61,854 bases of DNA from positions 1 to 61,854 of the forward strand of contig JADLHO010000003.1 in assembly GCA_020848735.1 (NCBI GenBank), read 5' to 3'. Both the position numbers and the translations under genes were made by a program. The notes below the pieces were generated by a model that saw only the letters and a program-made list of their open reading frames with translations, was not told where the DNA came from and searched no databases. Positions 34,998 through 44,381 of the stretch are shown here, piece after piece; positions within the stretch are counted from its first letter, which is position 1, and each line of letters opens with the position of its first letter. The DNA comes from Planctomycetota bacterium (GTDB lineage: Bacteria; Planctomycetota; UBA1135; UBA2386).

Positions 34998-35918
34998 TCA
35001 GCGGCGCTTGCCGCCCGACGCCGTCGCCGTGGCCGCGTCGAGCCAGTCCTCGATCTCGCCGTCGGCGCCCACGTGCCGCGCGAAGACCTCGAAGTCCGGC
35101 GCCTCCCGCCGGAGGGGATGCGCGGCGGGAAGGCCCGTGCTCAGCGCCTGCGCGAGGCGCTGCGCGAGCACGGCCATGCCGCTGCGCGTCGCGTGCAGGC
35201 GATCGCCCTGCATGAGGAGCGCGGAGCCGAGGCGCACGGTCTCGCCTCCGAAGACCAGTTCGGCGCCATCGCCGCGCGCCGCCGCGACGAAGTCCGCGAG
35301 CGGGAAGAGGACGACGTTCGGATGCCGCGCCGCCCAGGTGCGGAGGCGGCGATTCAGCTCGGCGAGCTCCTCGACCGAGGGCACCGCCGCGCGCGGCAGC
35401 ATCCGAGGGTCGGCGCCGCGCATGTCGGGGTAGTCGCCGAGCACGATCGGGGCGCCGTGCTTCGCGAAGAGGGCCTCGAGCAGCGCGAAGAGCTCCCCCT
35501 GGAGGCGCAGGCGTGCCTCGGTGCCGTCGACCCGGCCGTAGCCGAACCAGAAGGGCAGGTCGACCGCGAGCACGAGCTCGGGCTTCGCGTCGGCCGTCCT
35601 CTCGAGCTGCCGCTTCGCGGACTCGCCGGGCGCGAGGAAGAGGAGCAGGTCGCTCTGGTCGCGCAGCTCGGGCTCGGACTCGCCGAAGTAGGGCCCGAGG
35701 GCACGGGCCAGCTTCACGGTCGAGTTCCGCTCGCCGTCGGCGCGGGGCGCCGGGTCGATGAACCCGGCGCTGACGCTCGCCCCGACCACCGCCACGATCG
35801 GTCGCCGCGTCGCCTCGTGCGCCGTCGCGCTGCCCGGGGACCCGGCCTGCGCTTGGAGCGACGACGCGCAGACCGCCACGGCGAGGGAACTTGCGAACCA
35901 GGTCCGGATCGATCTCAT
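34998..35918 (-). CDS. Secreted SGNH/GDSL-like hydrolase
   Basis: 306 residues with a signal peptide ending near SSLQAQAG. The block I-like motif is VAVVGASVSAGF (Ser nucleophile, replacing GDS), and the C-terminal block V is MQGDRLHATRSGM with the Asp-x-x-His pair. LDLPFWFGYGR-like and VLGDYPDMRG segments fit an alpha/beta SGNH fold. The family hydrolyses esters or removes acetyl groups from glycans; the substrate here is unknown. It lies tail-to-tail with the ligase-like gene, one base between the stops, and its start is 120 bases from the divergent glycosyltransferase. Confidence 0.75.
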   Translation of the reverse strand: MRSIRTWFASSLAVAVCASSLQAQAGSPGSATAHEATRRPIVAVVGASVSAGFIDPAPRADGERNSTVKLARALGPYFGESEPELRDQSDLLLFLAPGESAKRQLERTADAKPELVLAVDLPFWFGYGRVDGTEARLRLQGELFALLEALFAKHGAPIVLGDYPDMRGADPRMLPRAAVPSVEELAELNRRLRTWAARHPNVVLFPLADFVAAARGDGAELVFGGETVRLGSALLMQGDRLHATRSGMAVLAQRLAQALSTGLPAAHPLRREAPDFEVFARHVGADGEIEDWLDAATATASGGKRR

Positions 35919-36037
35919 GCCGCGAGCATACTCCCGGCCGCACGCACGCTATCCTTCTCGGCCCTCACGACCCGAAGCAGGTGTGGCGCGCGCGCGCGAG
36001 CCCCTCCGAGCCCCGCGACCCAGCCGACCGACCATCC

Positions 36038-36805
36038 ATGTATCGCGACCGCACGGTCTCGCTGGTCATCCCGGCGTACAACGAGGAAGCGACGATCGGC
36101 GCGGTCGTCGAGGAGTTCCGCACGGTCCCGCAGCTCGACGAGATCGTCGTCGTCGACAACAACTGCCGCGACCGCACCGCGGAGATCGCGCGGGAGGCCG
36201 GGGCGCGCGTCGTCCAGGAGAGCACTCCCGGCTACGGCTCGGCCCTGCTGCGGGGCATGAGCGAGGCCCGCGGGGATCTGCTCGTGCTCACCGAAGCCGA
36301 CGGCTCCTTCGCCGCGCGCGACGTCGAGAAGCTGCTCGTCTATCTCGAGGACGCCGACATGGTGATGGGCACGCGCACCACGCGACAGATGGTGGAGCAG
36401 GGCGCGAACATGCGCTTCTTCCTGCGCTGGGGAAACGTCTTCATGGCGAAGTACCTGCAGCTGCTCTGGCTGCGCCCGGCGGAGCCGCGCTTCACCGACG
36501 TCGGCTGCACCTACCGCGCGTTGACGCGCCAGACCTTCGAGGCGATCCGCGGGCTCGTCCGCGAACGCGGCCCTGCCTTCTCGCCCGAGATGATGTGTGC
36601 GGCGCTCATCGCGCGCCGCCGCGTCGTCGAGATCCCGATCACCTACCGTCGACGCGCCGGCGGCGAGTCGAAGCACTCGGACACCTTCGGTCGACAGGCC
36701 AGGACGGCCCTCAAGATGTTCCGGACGATCACGCGGATGCGGTGCTTCGGCCCCCGTCCCGGATCCGTCTCGCGCTCCGATCCTCGCCCCGTCACCGGAC
36801 AGTAG
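36038..36805 (+). CDS. Glycosyltransferase family 2
   Basis: 255 residues, GT-A fold. Motifs are SLVIPAYNEEATIGAVVEEF, VVVDNNCRDRTAEIAREAG, TEADGSFAARDVEKLL (metal-binding acidic motif) and VGCTYRALTRQTFEAI. It resembles dolichyl-phosphate mannose/glucose synthase-type enzymes but lacks a C-terminal membrane domain. It moves sugar from a nucleotide donor to a lipid carrier or glycan. The ATG at 36038 opens directly before the fold. It is the second gene of the glycan cluster. Confidence 0.9.
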   Translation: MYRDRTVSLVIPAYNEEATIGAVVEEFRTVPQLDEIVVVDNNCRDRTAEIAREAGARVVQESTPGYGSALLRGMSEARGDLLVLTEADGSFAARDVEKLLVYLEDADMVMGTRTTRQMVEQGANMRFFLRWGNVFMAKYLQLLWLRPAEPRFTDVGCTYRALTRQTFEAIRGLVRERGPAFSPEMMCAALIARRRVVEIPITYRRRAGGESKHSDTFGRQARTALKMFRTITRMRCFGPRPGSVSRSDPRPVTGQ

Positions 36806-36944
36806 ACTCCGCCCGTCCCATGCGGCCGGCGGCGACAACAGCCAGGCACCCGCGTCGGCCGAAGGGCCGGACTGGTGCGCATCGCCGTCGGCCAACGGCA
36901 CGCAGCACGCGGCACGCAGCACACCTCGGATCGGCACCCCCGAC

Positions 36945-38372
36945 ATGAAGAAGCACGTCGTCATCCTCGGCGGAGGCCTCGCAGGTCTGTCCTGCGGGTT
37001 CGAACTCGTCCAACGCGGTCACCGGGTGACCATCCTCGAGCGCGAGGCGCACGTCGGGGGCATGGCGTCCTCCTTCATCGAGGACGGCGACGAGTACTGG
37101 ACCCAGGACTTCGGTCCCCACCGCTTCCACAGCCAGGACAAGAACCTCATCGAGCACGTCAAGGAGATCCTCGGCGACAACGTGGTGACCGCGCAGCGCC
37201 TCTCGCGGATCGTGCTCTTCAACCGCTTCTTCGACTACCCGCTCGTCGCGAGCAACGTGCTCAAGAACATGCCCCGCCTGATGCTGGTGCGGGCGATGCT
37301 CGACTACCTCTGGGTGCGCTTCCTCGACGCCACGCGCCTGCGGAAGTTCACGGACATCGACTTCGAGAGCTGGGTCACGCGCCGCTTCGGGCGCACGCTG
37401 TACCGGGTCTTCTTCGGCCAGTACACCGAGAAGGCCTGGGGCATGCCGCCGAGCCAGATCTCGGCCGACTGGGCGAGCCAGCGCATCACGCTGCTCAGCC
37501 TCTGGGACACGATCAAGAAGACGCTCGCGCGACCGAAGGCCGGCGACACGCCCCGCACGCTGGTGCGGAGCTTCATCTACCCGAAGTTCGGCGGCATCGG
37601 CGAACTCGCCCGCGGCTACGCGCGCCGCATCGAGGAGTCGGACACCGGCTCGCAGGTGCTGACGAACTCGCCCGCCGTGAAGGTGCTGCGCGAGGGCATG
37701 CGCGTCGTCGGCATCGAGTACGGCAAGCACACCCGCCAGCTCATCGAAGGCGACGAGTACGTCAGCACGATCCCCGTGACCTCGCTGGCCAAGGCCCTCG
37801 CGCCGAAGGCGCCCGCCGAGGTCCAGACCGCGGCGGACTCGCTCGACTACGTCTCGATCGTCTTCGTCTACCTGAAGCTCAACCGCCCCACGGTGAGCCC
37901 CGACTCCTGGGTCTACCTGCCCGAGAAGCACCTCACCATCCACCGCATCTCGGAGTTCAAGAACTTCAGCCCGCACAGCGCGCCGAAGGACAAGACCCTG
38001 ATCTGCGCCGAGATCACCTGCCGGCGCGGCGACGAGATCTGGCGCGCGAGTCCGGAGCAGTTGCAGGCCGTCGCGGAGAAGGACCTCATCAGCGTGGGCC
38101 TGATCCAGCCCGGCCAGGTGCTCGGCGCGACGCTGCGCAAGATCCCGTTCGCCTACCCGGTCTACGACCTGAAGTACCGCGGGCACCTGCAGCCGGTGAT
38201 GGAGTACGTCGGCAAGCTCGAGGGCATCCACACGACGGGGCGGCAGGGCAACTTCCGCTACAACAACATGGACCAGTCGGTGGAGATGGGGCGCAAGCTC
38301 GGCATCGAGCTCGCCACCGGCCAGTCGACGGACCACTCGAAGGTCGCCACGGGCAAGGAGTACTTCGGGTGA
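36945..38372 (+). CDS. FAD-dependent oxidoreductase, UDP-galactopyranose-mutase/protoporphyrinogen-oxidase-like
   Basis: 475 residues. The dinucleotide fold starts at residue 5: [17 protein letters not shown] with [14 protein letters not shown]. The middle part ([44 protein letters not shown]) has the pattern of UDP-galactopyranose mutase-like proteins in polysaccharide clusters. The C-terminus has [20 protein letters not shown]. Its exact reaction on a sugar nucleotide or lipid-linked sugar is not certain. The stop overlaps the GTG of the following methyltransferase gene, so the two are coupled. Confidence 0.85.
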   Translation: MKKHVVILGGGLAGLSCGFELVQRGHRVTILEREAHVGGMASSFIEDGDEYWTQDFGPHRFHSQDKNLIEHVKEILGDNVVTAQRLSRIVLFNRFFDYPLVASNVLKNMPRLMLVRAMLDYLWVRFLDATRLRKFTDIDFESWVTRRFGRTLYRVFFGQYTEKAWGMPPSQISADWASQRITLLSLWDTIKKTLARPKAGDTPRTLVRSFIYPKFGGIGELARGYARRIEESDTGSQVLTNSPAVKVLREGMRVVGIEYGKHTRQLIEGDEYVSTIPVTSLAKALAPKAPAEVQTAADSLDYVSIVFVYLKLNRPTVSPDSWVYLPEKHLTIHRISEFKNFSPHSAPKDKTLICAEITCRRGDEIWRASPEQLQAVAEKDLISVGLIQPGQVLGATLRKIPFAYPVYDLKYRGHLQPVMEYVGKLEGIHTTGRQGNFRYNNMDQSVEMGRKLGIELATGQSTDHSKVATGKEYFG

Positions 38373-39286
38373 GCGATGGTTTCGTCGAGGTCACGCGTTG
38401 CCGCATCTGCGACGACGCCAACCCGACGCTCGTGTTCGCCGAGGCTCCGTACCGCGTGCTGCGCTGCAGCAAATGCAGCCTCGTCTGGGTCACGCCGCGC
38501 TGGCACGACGACGCGATCCACGCCGTGTACGGCGAGGACTACTGGAAGAGCGAGAGCCCCAAGACCAAGGGCTACGCGAACTACGCGAGCGAGGCCGCGC
38601 TCTACCTGAAGACCTTCCGACGGCGGATGAAGTTCGTCGGGCGGCAGGTGCCGGCAGGAGGTCGCATCCTCGACGTCGGCTGCGCCGCCGGCTTCTTCCT
38701 GAGGGTCGCGAGGGAAGCCGGTCACGACGTGCAAGGGGTCGAGGTGTCGCGGGCGATCGCGCAGGAGGCGATCCGCGAACTCGGCGAGGACCGCGTCTGG
38801 GTCGGCACGCTCGATTCGCTGCCGCGCGACCGCGCCGGCTGTGCCCCCGGCAGCTTCGACCTCGTGACGATGTGGGACGTCATCGAGCACGTCCCCGATC
38901 CGCGGGCCCTGCTGGAGCAGGCACGGGCGATGCTGAAGCCCGGCGGCCGCCTCATCGTGGAGACGCAGAACGTCGACAGCCGCTTCGCGAGCCTGCTCGG
39001 GCGCCGCTGGCACCACTTCAAGCACGAGGAGCACATCTACCACTTCAACCCGCCGACGATCCGCCGCCTGCTGGACCTGGCGGGCTTCGACGTCGAGTCG
39101 ATGACGAGCGCGTTCGCGGGCAAGTACGTGTCCTTCGGCTTCATCGCGGAGCGCGCCTCGCGACTCAACCGCGCGGCGAGCATGCTCCTCAAGCCGCTCG
39201 CCGCGTTCCGCAACGCGAACGTCTACCTCAACTTCCACGACGAGATGGTCGTGGTGGCGAAGCCACGCACCGTCGGGGGGAGCTGA
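38369..39286 (+). CDS. Class I SAM-dependent methyltransferase with N-terminal Cys4 motif
   Basis: 305 residues. The N-terminus carries two CxxC pairs, CRIC and CSKC, about 25 residues apart, a zinc-ribbon-like element found in sugar C-methyltransferases and related enzymes. The SAM-binding core follows with [20 protein letters not shown] near 95, [18 protein letters not shown] and [14 protein letters not shown]. It probably methylates a sugar or glycan intermediate. The GTG at 38369 overlaps the preceding stop (GTGA), which supports this start over the out-of-frame ATG at 38376. Confidence 0.87.
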   Translation: MSDGFVEVTRCRICDDANPTLVFAEAPYRVLRCSKCSLVWVTPRWHDDAIHAVYGEDYWKSESPKTKGYANYASEAALYLKTFRRRMKFVGRQVPAGGRILDVGCAAGFFLRVAREAGHDVQGVEVSRAIAQEAIRELGEDRVWVGTLDSLPRDRAGCAPGSFDLVTMWDVIEHVPDPRALLEQARAMLKPGGRLIVETQNVDSRFASLLGRRWHHFKHEEHIYHFNPPTIRRLLDLAGFDVESMTSAFAGKYVSFGFIAERASRLNRAASMLLKPLAAFRNANVYLNFHDEMVVVAKPRTVGGS

Positions 39287-39289
39287 GCC

Positions 39290-40036
39290 GTGGAGACGCA
39301 CATCTACGACCAGTTCGCGGCGCTCGAGCAGCGGCACTTCTGGTTCCGGGGTCGACGCGCGATCTTCTTCGACCTCCTCGCGCGCGAGCTCGGGGAGCGG
39401 CGCGAGGACCTGGCCATCCTCGAGGTCGGCTGTGGCCCCGGCGGCATGCTGGAGCCGCTCGCCCGTTTCGGCGCGGTCTGCGGCCTCGACATCGCGCACG
39501 ACGCGCTGCGCTACTGCAAGCACCGCGGCTTCCCGCGCGTGGCGACGGGCTCGGGCACCGAGCTCCCGTTCGCGGACGCCAGCTTCGACGTCGTCGCCCT
39601 CTTCGACGCCATCGAGCACATCGAGGACGACCGTGCGGCGCTCGCCGAGGTGCGGCGCATCCTCAAGCCCGGCGGGCTCGTCTTCATCTCGGTGCCTGCG
39701 TACCAGTTCCTCTACTCGCAGAACGACCGCCTGGTGCACCACCAGCGCCGCTACACCCGCGGCCAGCTCGAGCGGCTGCTGCGCGGCGAGCGGCTCACAC
39801 CCCGCAAGCTGACCTACTTCAACACCTTCCTCTTCCCGCTGATCCTGCCGGCGGTGATGGTGCTGAAGCTCAAGGAGCGCCTCTTCGGATTGCCGCGCGG
39901 CCAGACCAACCTGAGCCACGAGTTCGCGAAGCCGATCAATGGGCTCTTCGCGTGGGCGATGTCGGCCGAGCGCTGGCTGCTCCGCCACATGGACTTCCCC
40001 TTCGGGCACTCCCTGATCGCGATCGCGCGGGGCTGA
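39290..40036 (+). CDS. Class I SAM-dependent methyltransferase
   Basis: 248 residues. SAM motifs: [20 protein letters not shown] near residue 44, the acidic loop [13 protein letters not shown], then [17 protein letters not shown] and [18 protein letters not shown] hydrophobic stretch near 180-196 ([15 protein letters not shown]) may associate with the membrane. The order resembles methyltransferases placed at the end of polysaccharide clusters. The start is GTG at 39290, three bases after the previous stop. It ends the glycan cluster; sodB follows 134 bases later. Confidence 0.85.
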   Translation: METHIYDQFAALEQRHFWFRGRRAIFFDLLARELGERREDLAILEVGCGPGGMLEPLARFGAVCGLDIAHDALRYCKHRGFPRVATGSGTELPFADASFDVVALFDAIEHIEDDRAALAEVRRILKPGGLVFISVPAYQFLYSQNDRLVHHQRRYTRGQLERLLRGERLTPRKLTYFNTFLFPLILPAVMVLKLKERLFGLPRGQTNLSHEFAKPINGLFAWAMSAERWLLRHMDFPFGHSLIAIARG

Positions 40037-40170
40037 GGGCCGCGCCGTCGCGCCGCTGGACCTTTGCACCGGACGCCCCGTCGTCCCATGTTAGGCGCCC
40101 GCGCCGCAGCCGGGCCTCAGCCCGACCCGCAACGGCTGACTCGCAACGGCCAACCCGCAACCGATCGAAC

Positions 40171-40755
40171 ATGGCATTCACGCTCCCCGAACTTCCCTAT
40201 CCCAAGGACGCGCTCGCGCCCCACATCTCGGCCGAGACGCTCGAGTTCCACCACGGCAAGCACCACGCGGCCTACGTGACGAACCTCAACAAGCTGGTCG
40301 CCGGGACCGAGCACGAGGGCAAGAGCCTCGAGGAGATCATCCGCAAGGCTCCGCCGGGCGGCATCTTCAACAACGCCGCCCAGGTCTGGAACCACAGCTT
40401 CTACTGGCACTGCCTCGCTCCCAAGGCGGGTGGCGAGCCGAGCGGTTCGCTCGGCGCCGCGATCACGAAGCGCTGGGGCAGCTTCGCGAAGTTCAAGGAG
40501 GAGTTCAGCGCCTGCGCGATGGGCACCTTCGGCAGCGGCTGGGCCTGGCTCGTCAAGAACGCCGACGGGTCACTCGCCATCGAGTCGACGTCGAACGCCG
40601 GCACGCCGTTGACCAGCCCCGGCAAGGTCCCGCTGCTCACCTGCGACGTCTGGGAGCACGCGTACTACGTCGACTACCGCAATGCGCGCGCCAGCTACGT
40701 CGAGCACTTCTGGCAGCTCGTGAACTGGAGCTTCGCGCAGAAGAACTTCGGCTGA
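40171..40755 (+). CDS. sodB: Superoxide dismutase, iron type
   Basis: 194 residues, normal length. Metal ligands are in [11 protein letters not shown] (His27 region), [10 protein letters not shown], and the Asp and His of [13 protein letters not shown]. The segments [14 protein letters not shown] and [13 protein letters not shown] fit iron-type rather than manganese-type enzymes. It converts superoxide to oxygen and hydrogen peroxide in the cytoplasm. A palindromic hairpin follows its stop. Upstream, a short imperfect repeat of CGCAACGG is present with no clear meaning. Confidence 0.95.
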   Translation: MAFTLPELPYPKDALAPHISAETLEFHHGKHHAAYVTNLNKLVAGTEHEGKSLEEIIRKAPPGGIFNNAAQVWNHSFYWHCLAPKAGGEPSGSLGAAITKRWGSFAKFKEEFSACAMGTFGSGWAWLVKNADGSLAIESTSNAGTPLTSPGKVPLLTCDVWEHAYYVDYRNARASYVEHFWQLVNWSFAQKNFG

Positions 40756-40761
40756 GGGCCA

Positions 40762-40785
40762 GGAACGGGGTCCTGACCCCGTTCC
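40762..40785. terminator. Perfect palindrome between convergent genes (bidirectional terminator or REP-like element)
   Basis: An 11-base stem GGAACGGGGTC/GACCCCGTTCC with a 2-base loop fits exactly between the sodB stop (40755) and the stop of the PpiD-like gene (40787). It has no T-tract. It could act for both genes. Similar GGGGTC...GACCCC palindromes occur as dispersed REP-like elements in other genomes; no second copy was noticed in this window. Confidence 0.65.
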
Positions 40786-40786
40786 C

Positions 40787-43057
40787 TCAGTTGTTCGCCG
40801 GCTTGATCTCGGTGTCGCTGGGCCGCTTCCAGCCGTAGCGCTGGGTCAACGCGTCGAGCGAGAACGACTGCATGATGGCCTGGATGCTCCGCCGGTCGCC
40901 GACGCTCTCGCGCTCCATGAGGAGCTTCCGGCGCGTGACCTGGGCGAGCGTGCCCTTCTCGACGGCGGTCGCCGCGGCGAGGTAGCGCTTGCGACCGGTG
41001 AAGTCCTGCAGGAGCTCCGTGGCCTCGCCGACCTTCAGGGCGGTCACGCTCGAGTTGTTCCAGAGGAAGCGCACCGCCTCCGGGTAGGCGTCGCGGACCC
41101 GGCCCGTGGTCCCGAAGAGCTCGCGCGGGAACGGCCCGTGGTTCTCGACGACGAAGCCGAAGGGCTGTGCGGCCTCGGCCAGCACCTCGGGGTACTTCGC
41201 CTTCGACGACTTCGTGATCTCCGCGTCGGTCTCCTTCTGGACCTCGTCGAGCAGGAGCTTGCGCTGCGCCTCCTCCTTGGTGAGTTCGGCCTCGAGGCGC
41301 TCGACCTCGGCCTTCATCTGCTTGAAGGCCTGGCTCTTCGGGTCGCGCTTCTCATGGAGATCGCGCTTCTCCTTCGCGACGGTGAGCTTGGCATTCAGCC
41401 CATCGCGCCATTCGGTGAGCCGCGTGGTGACCTTCTCGTCACGCTGCTTCTCGAGCTCGGCGATGCGCTCGGGGATCTTCGCCTTCGCGAGCTCCACGAG
41501 CTTCGCCTCGAAGTCCTTGACCTTCTGCGTGACCTCCTCGCCGGCCTTCATCGCGAACCAGTCGCTGCGGGCCTTCTCGCGGATGTCCTCGAACTTCTTG
41601 AGCGGCGCCTCGGCGAAGCTGCGCAGGCGCACCTGGAACGCGTGCGTCGGCGAACGCTGCACCTGCGTCGAGAGCGGCGATTCCATGCTCAGGGCGCCGA
41701 CCGCCGCCGAACCCTGCCAGGGCGCGACCGGGGCGAGGTCCTGAAGGCCCTGCAAGGAGAGCGGCTCCGCGCCGGAATCGGTGACGCCGACGCCGGCGCG
41801 CCCGGCCGCGAGCTCCGTCACGACGGCGGCGAGCTCGAAGGCGGCGCGCTTGTCGCCCAGCGCCTTCTGCGCATCGGCCAGCTTCGCCTTGGCGGCCGTG
41901 ACGGCGGCCTCCGCATCGCTGAGCGCCTTCTTCTCGTCCTCCGTGGCGTCGGCCGCCTGGCCGCGCGGCATCGCGGTCTCCACCCCTTTCTGGGCCTCCG
42001 TCAGCGCCGCCTGCGCCGCCACGACCGCCTCGTTCTCGGCCTTGACCGCCTCGATGGCGCGGGTGGTCACCGTGTCCCAGATCGAGCGCAGCACGGCCTC
42101 GGCCTGCAGGCGCTTGGTGATCTGCGTCTTGAGGGCCTCGTCGAGCTCGAGGTACTCGGGCTCGGTCACCTGGTCCGGCGGCGCGTCCTTCGGCTTCTCC
42201 TTCTGGTAGAGGCGGAACTTGTTGAGCTCGTAGTAGCCCTTGACCTCGTCCTCGGAGAACTGCTTGTCGCCGAGTTCCTTGGCGAAGGCCGCGGGGTCGA
42301 AGGCCGCGAGCTCGAGCCAGGCGAGGTCGACGCGGTAGCGGGCGCTGTCGAGGAAGCCACGCGCGTTCTGGTCGTCGTGCGAGAGGCCGTTGATCCAGGT
42401 CTTGAGATCGTCGTCGCTGACGTCCTTCTGCTCGATCGCGGTCTGGATCGCCTTCTCGTCGATCGCGGCGGTCACGACCGTCAGCAGCTCGACGTCCTTC
42501 GCGAGCTGGCCGGCGAGGGAAGCGTCGGTCGTGTCGATCGCGAGTGCCTGCATGCGCACGAAGGTGCCGATGCGCAGCGCTTCGCCGATCACCTTGCGGA
42601 ACTGCGTGAGGTCGCTGTAGCCACCGATGACGCGCAGGTCCTGCACGTGCGTGGCGCCGAGCGCGCCGCCGATCGTCAGTCCGGTCTGGATCGCCTTCTC
42701 GACCTCGTCGTCGGAGTACTCGATCCCGTACTCGATCGCGAGGCGGCGCAGCGCCGCGTAGACCTCGACGCGCGGGTCGTTGCCGTCCGGCTCGAGCAGC
42801 GGCGGCACGGCGACGACCAGGTCGCCGAGTCCCCCGCCGCGGGACTCGTCGCGCGCGGTGAGCAGCTGCGCGACGGCGTAGTCCTCCTCCGTGACGCTGA
42901 CGCTGCGGCCGGCGATGACCATCGTCGGGTACGTCGCGCTCGTCTGCCGCAGGCCCGAGAAGAACTCGAGCATGTTGCCGCTGATCGAGAACGTGACCAG
43001 CGCGAAGATGCCGGCCGTGAACAGGATGATGCGCTGATACTTGCGGAAGAAGTCCAT
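40787..43057 (-). CDS. PpiD/SurA-N-like membrane-anchored periplasmic protein with coiled coils
   Basis: 756 residues. One N-terminal membrane segment follows MDFFRKYQRI (about 11-31), as in PpiD. A SurA-N-like helical part with SDDEVEKAIQTGL and FSEDEVKGYYELNKFRLYQ follows, then Ala/Lys/Glu-rich coiled coils (about 325-400 and 510-600). I cannot find the parvulin core motif in the middle, so peptidyl-prolyl isomerase activity is doubtful. The end (HAFQVRLRSFAEAPLKKFED) looks like the last PpiD segment. It probably helps folding of exported proteins at the inner membrane. ATG 43057 gives the normal short cytoplasmic tail. Confidence 0.72.
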   Translation of the reverse strand: MDFFRKYQRIILFTAGIFALVTFSISGNMLEFFSGLRQTSATYPTMVIAGRSVSVTEEDYAVAQLLTARDESRGGGLGDLVVAVPPLLEPDGNDPRVEVYAALRRLAIEYGIEYSDDEVEKAIQTGLTIGGALGATHVQDLRVIGGYSDLTQFRKVIGEALRIGTFVRMQALAIDTTDASLAGQLAKDVELLTVVTAAIDEKAIQTAIEQKDVSDDDLKTWINGLSHDDQNARGFLDSARYRVDLAWLELAAFDPAAFAKELGDKQFSEDEVKGYYELNKFRLYQKEKPKDAPPDQVTEPEYLELDEALKTQITKRLQAEAVLRSIWDTVTTRAIEAVKAENEAVVAAQAALTEAQKGVETAMPRGQAADATEDEKKALSDAEAAVTAAKAKLADAQKALGDKRAAFELAAVVTELAAGRAGVGVTDSGAEPLSLQGLQDLAPVAPWQGSAAVGALSMESPLSTQVQRSPTHAFQVRLRSFAEAPLKKFEDIREKARSDWFAMKAGEEVTQKVKDFEAKLVELAKAKIPERIAELEKQRDEKVTTRLTEWRDGLNAKLTVAKEKRDLHEKRDPKSQAFKQMKAEVERLEAELTKEEAQRKLLLDEVQKETDAEITKSSKAKYPEVLAEAAQPFGFVVENHGPFPRELFGTTGRVRDAYPEAVRFLWNNSSVTALKVGEATELLQDFTGRKRYLAAATAVEKGTLAQVTRRKLLMERESVGDRRSIQAIMQSFSLDALTQRYGWKRPSDTEIKPANN

Positions 43058-43231
43058 CGCGTGACGACGGTGCCGCGGCACGTGATCGCAGGATCGGCGC
43101 GAGCACGCGGGTGGCGAACGCTGAACAGGAAAGGCGGGGAGGTTAGCGCGGAACGGGCCGCATTCGTAGCCCGACGATCGCCGCGCCCACAGATTCCGCG
43201 GGGCTCGTCGCCGCGCGCGTCGGCGAGGGCG

Positions 43232-43519
43232 TCAATGGGACGCGGCGCTCGACGGCCCCGCGCCGGATCCCGGGATGGGAATCGCTTCCTCCGCGAGCAG
43301 GATCGGGATCTCGTCGTCGACGCGGAAGATCACCCCTTCGGCCTCGCAGACGAGGCCCGCGCCCAGCGGCTGCTCGACGAGGCGACCGGCCCGCGTGCGC
43401 AGCGTGCCCCCACGGCGCGCGGACTCGAGCGCGGCGAGTTCGGCGGCGCTCGCGAGGCGCAGGGGATGACGGCCGCCGGGGGAACGCAGCTTGGCGAGGA
43501 ACGAGGCTTCGAGGGTCAT
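43232..43519 (-). CDS. Trm112-like/UPF0434 family small protein
   Basis: 95 residues. The pattern FLAKLRSPGGRHPLRLAS, then GAGLVCEAEGVIFRVDDEIP and ILLAEEAIPI matches UPF0434/Trm112-like proteins (usual ending RDGIPIMLxxEA). The CPxCxxxL zinc-site cysteines of the family are replaced, so zinc is probably not bound. Trm112 relatives activate methyltransferases; here the role is unknown. It lies alone between the PpiD-like gene and tRNA-Lys. Confidence 0.7.
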   Translation of the reverse strand: MTLEASFLAKLRSPGGRHPLRLASAAELAALESARRGGTLRTRAGRLVEQPLGAGLVCEAEGVIFRVDDEIPILLAEEAIPIPGSGAGPSSAASH

Positions 43520-43585
43520 GGGACGCGAGGGCCCTTGGGTCTTGGTCCGCGCACGGCGACCGCGGTCGCCGCACGCCTGGCGCGA

Positions 43586-43658
43586 TGAGGGCGGCAGGAA
43601 TCGAACCTGCGACCGACGGATTAAAAATCCGTTGCTCTACCGACTGAGCTACGCCCCC
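43586..43658 (-). tRNA. tRNA-Lys(UUU)
   Basis: A 73-base cloverleaf. The acceptor stem GGGGGCG/CGCCCTC has one G-T pair, and the discriminator is A. The D-arm is GCTC-AGTCGGTA-GAGC, the anticodon stem ACGGA/TCCGT holds loop TTTTTAA with anticodon TTT, and the T-arm is GCAGG-TTCGATT-CCTGC. CCA is not encoded. It is 40 bases downstream of frr, same strand. Confidence 0.96.
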
Positions 43659-43698
43659 GTGGCGAGGGTCCTGCGCCGGCGATCCCGGCGATCCGGAC

Positions 43699-44265
43699 TC
43701 ACTCGGTCATGATCTCGTTGGTCTTCTTCGCCACGAGATCGTCGATGCGCTTCTCGGCCTCCTTGAGGTGGTCCTGGATGGTCTCCTTGGCCTCCTCGAA
43801 GTGGTCCTCCGTGATCTGGTGCGCGCCGAAGACCTGCTCGACCGCCTTGTTCGCGTCGCGCCGCTCGTTGCGCAGGGCCACGCGCGACTGCTCGCCGAGC
43901 TCCTTGACCTTCGCGCTGAGCTTCTTGCGCTGCTCCTGCGAGAGCGGCGGGAGCGTGAGGCGGATCGCCTTCCCCTCGACCGAAGGATTGAGGCCCAGGT
44001 CCGAGGTCAGGATCGCCTTCTCGATCGCCTTGAGGATCGTGGCGTCGAAGGGCTTGATCACGAGCTGGCGTGGTTCCGGCACCTGGATGTGGGCGAGATG
44101 CGCGAGCTGCGAGTGTTTCCCGTAGGCCTCCACGCGCAGATGGTCGACGAGCGCAGGGGATGCGCGGCCGGTGCGGATGCCGGAGAAGACCTCCTGCAGG
44201 TGCGAGACGGTCTTGTTGGCGCGCTCCTCGAACTGCGCGAGGATGGTGAATGTCTTCTCGTCCAT
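43699..44265 (-). CDS. frr: Ribosome recycling factor
   Basis: 188 residues. Motifs are FSGIRTGRASPALVDHLRVE, VPEPRQLVIKPFD, LNPSVEGKAIRLTLPPLSQE and the C-terminal helices KKLSAKVKELGEQSRVALRN and RRDANKAVEQ. It separates post-termination ribosomes with EF-G. ATG 44265 is fixed by GGAGG (44277-44273) seven bases upstream. It ends the rpsB-tsf-pyrH-frr block, 116 bases after pyrH. Confidence 0.96.
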   Translation of the reverse strand: MDEKTFTILAQFEERANKTVSHLQEVFSGIRTGRASPALVDHLRVEAYGKHSQLAHLAHIQVPEPRQLVIKPFDATILKAIEKAILTSDLGLNPSVEGKAIRLTLPPLSQEQRKKLSAKVKELGEQSRVALRNERRDANKAVEQVFGAHQITEDHFEEAKETIQDHLKEAEKRIDDLVAKKTNEIMTE

Positions 44266-44381
44266 GGCGATGCCTCCGTGCATCGAAGCGCGGCAGGCGC
44301 ACCGACGCCACTGCGCAACGCGGGGCAGGCCGCGGATCCGGCGCGCCGATCGCGCGCGACAGCTTCAGGCGCCCCGGGAAT

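Noticed and set aside
36890-36925. Short direct repeats of GGCACGCAGCAC before the flavoprotein gene, and CGCAACGG repeats before sodB (40125-40163)
   Set aside because: Two or three imperfect copies in GC-rich spacers; no clear binding-site symmetry or spacing.
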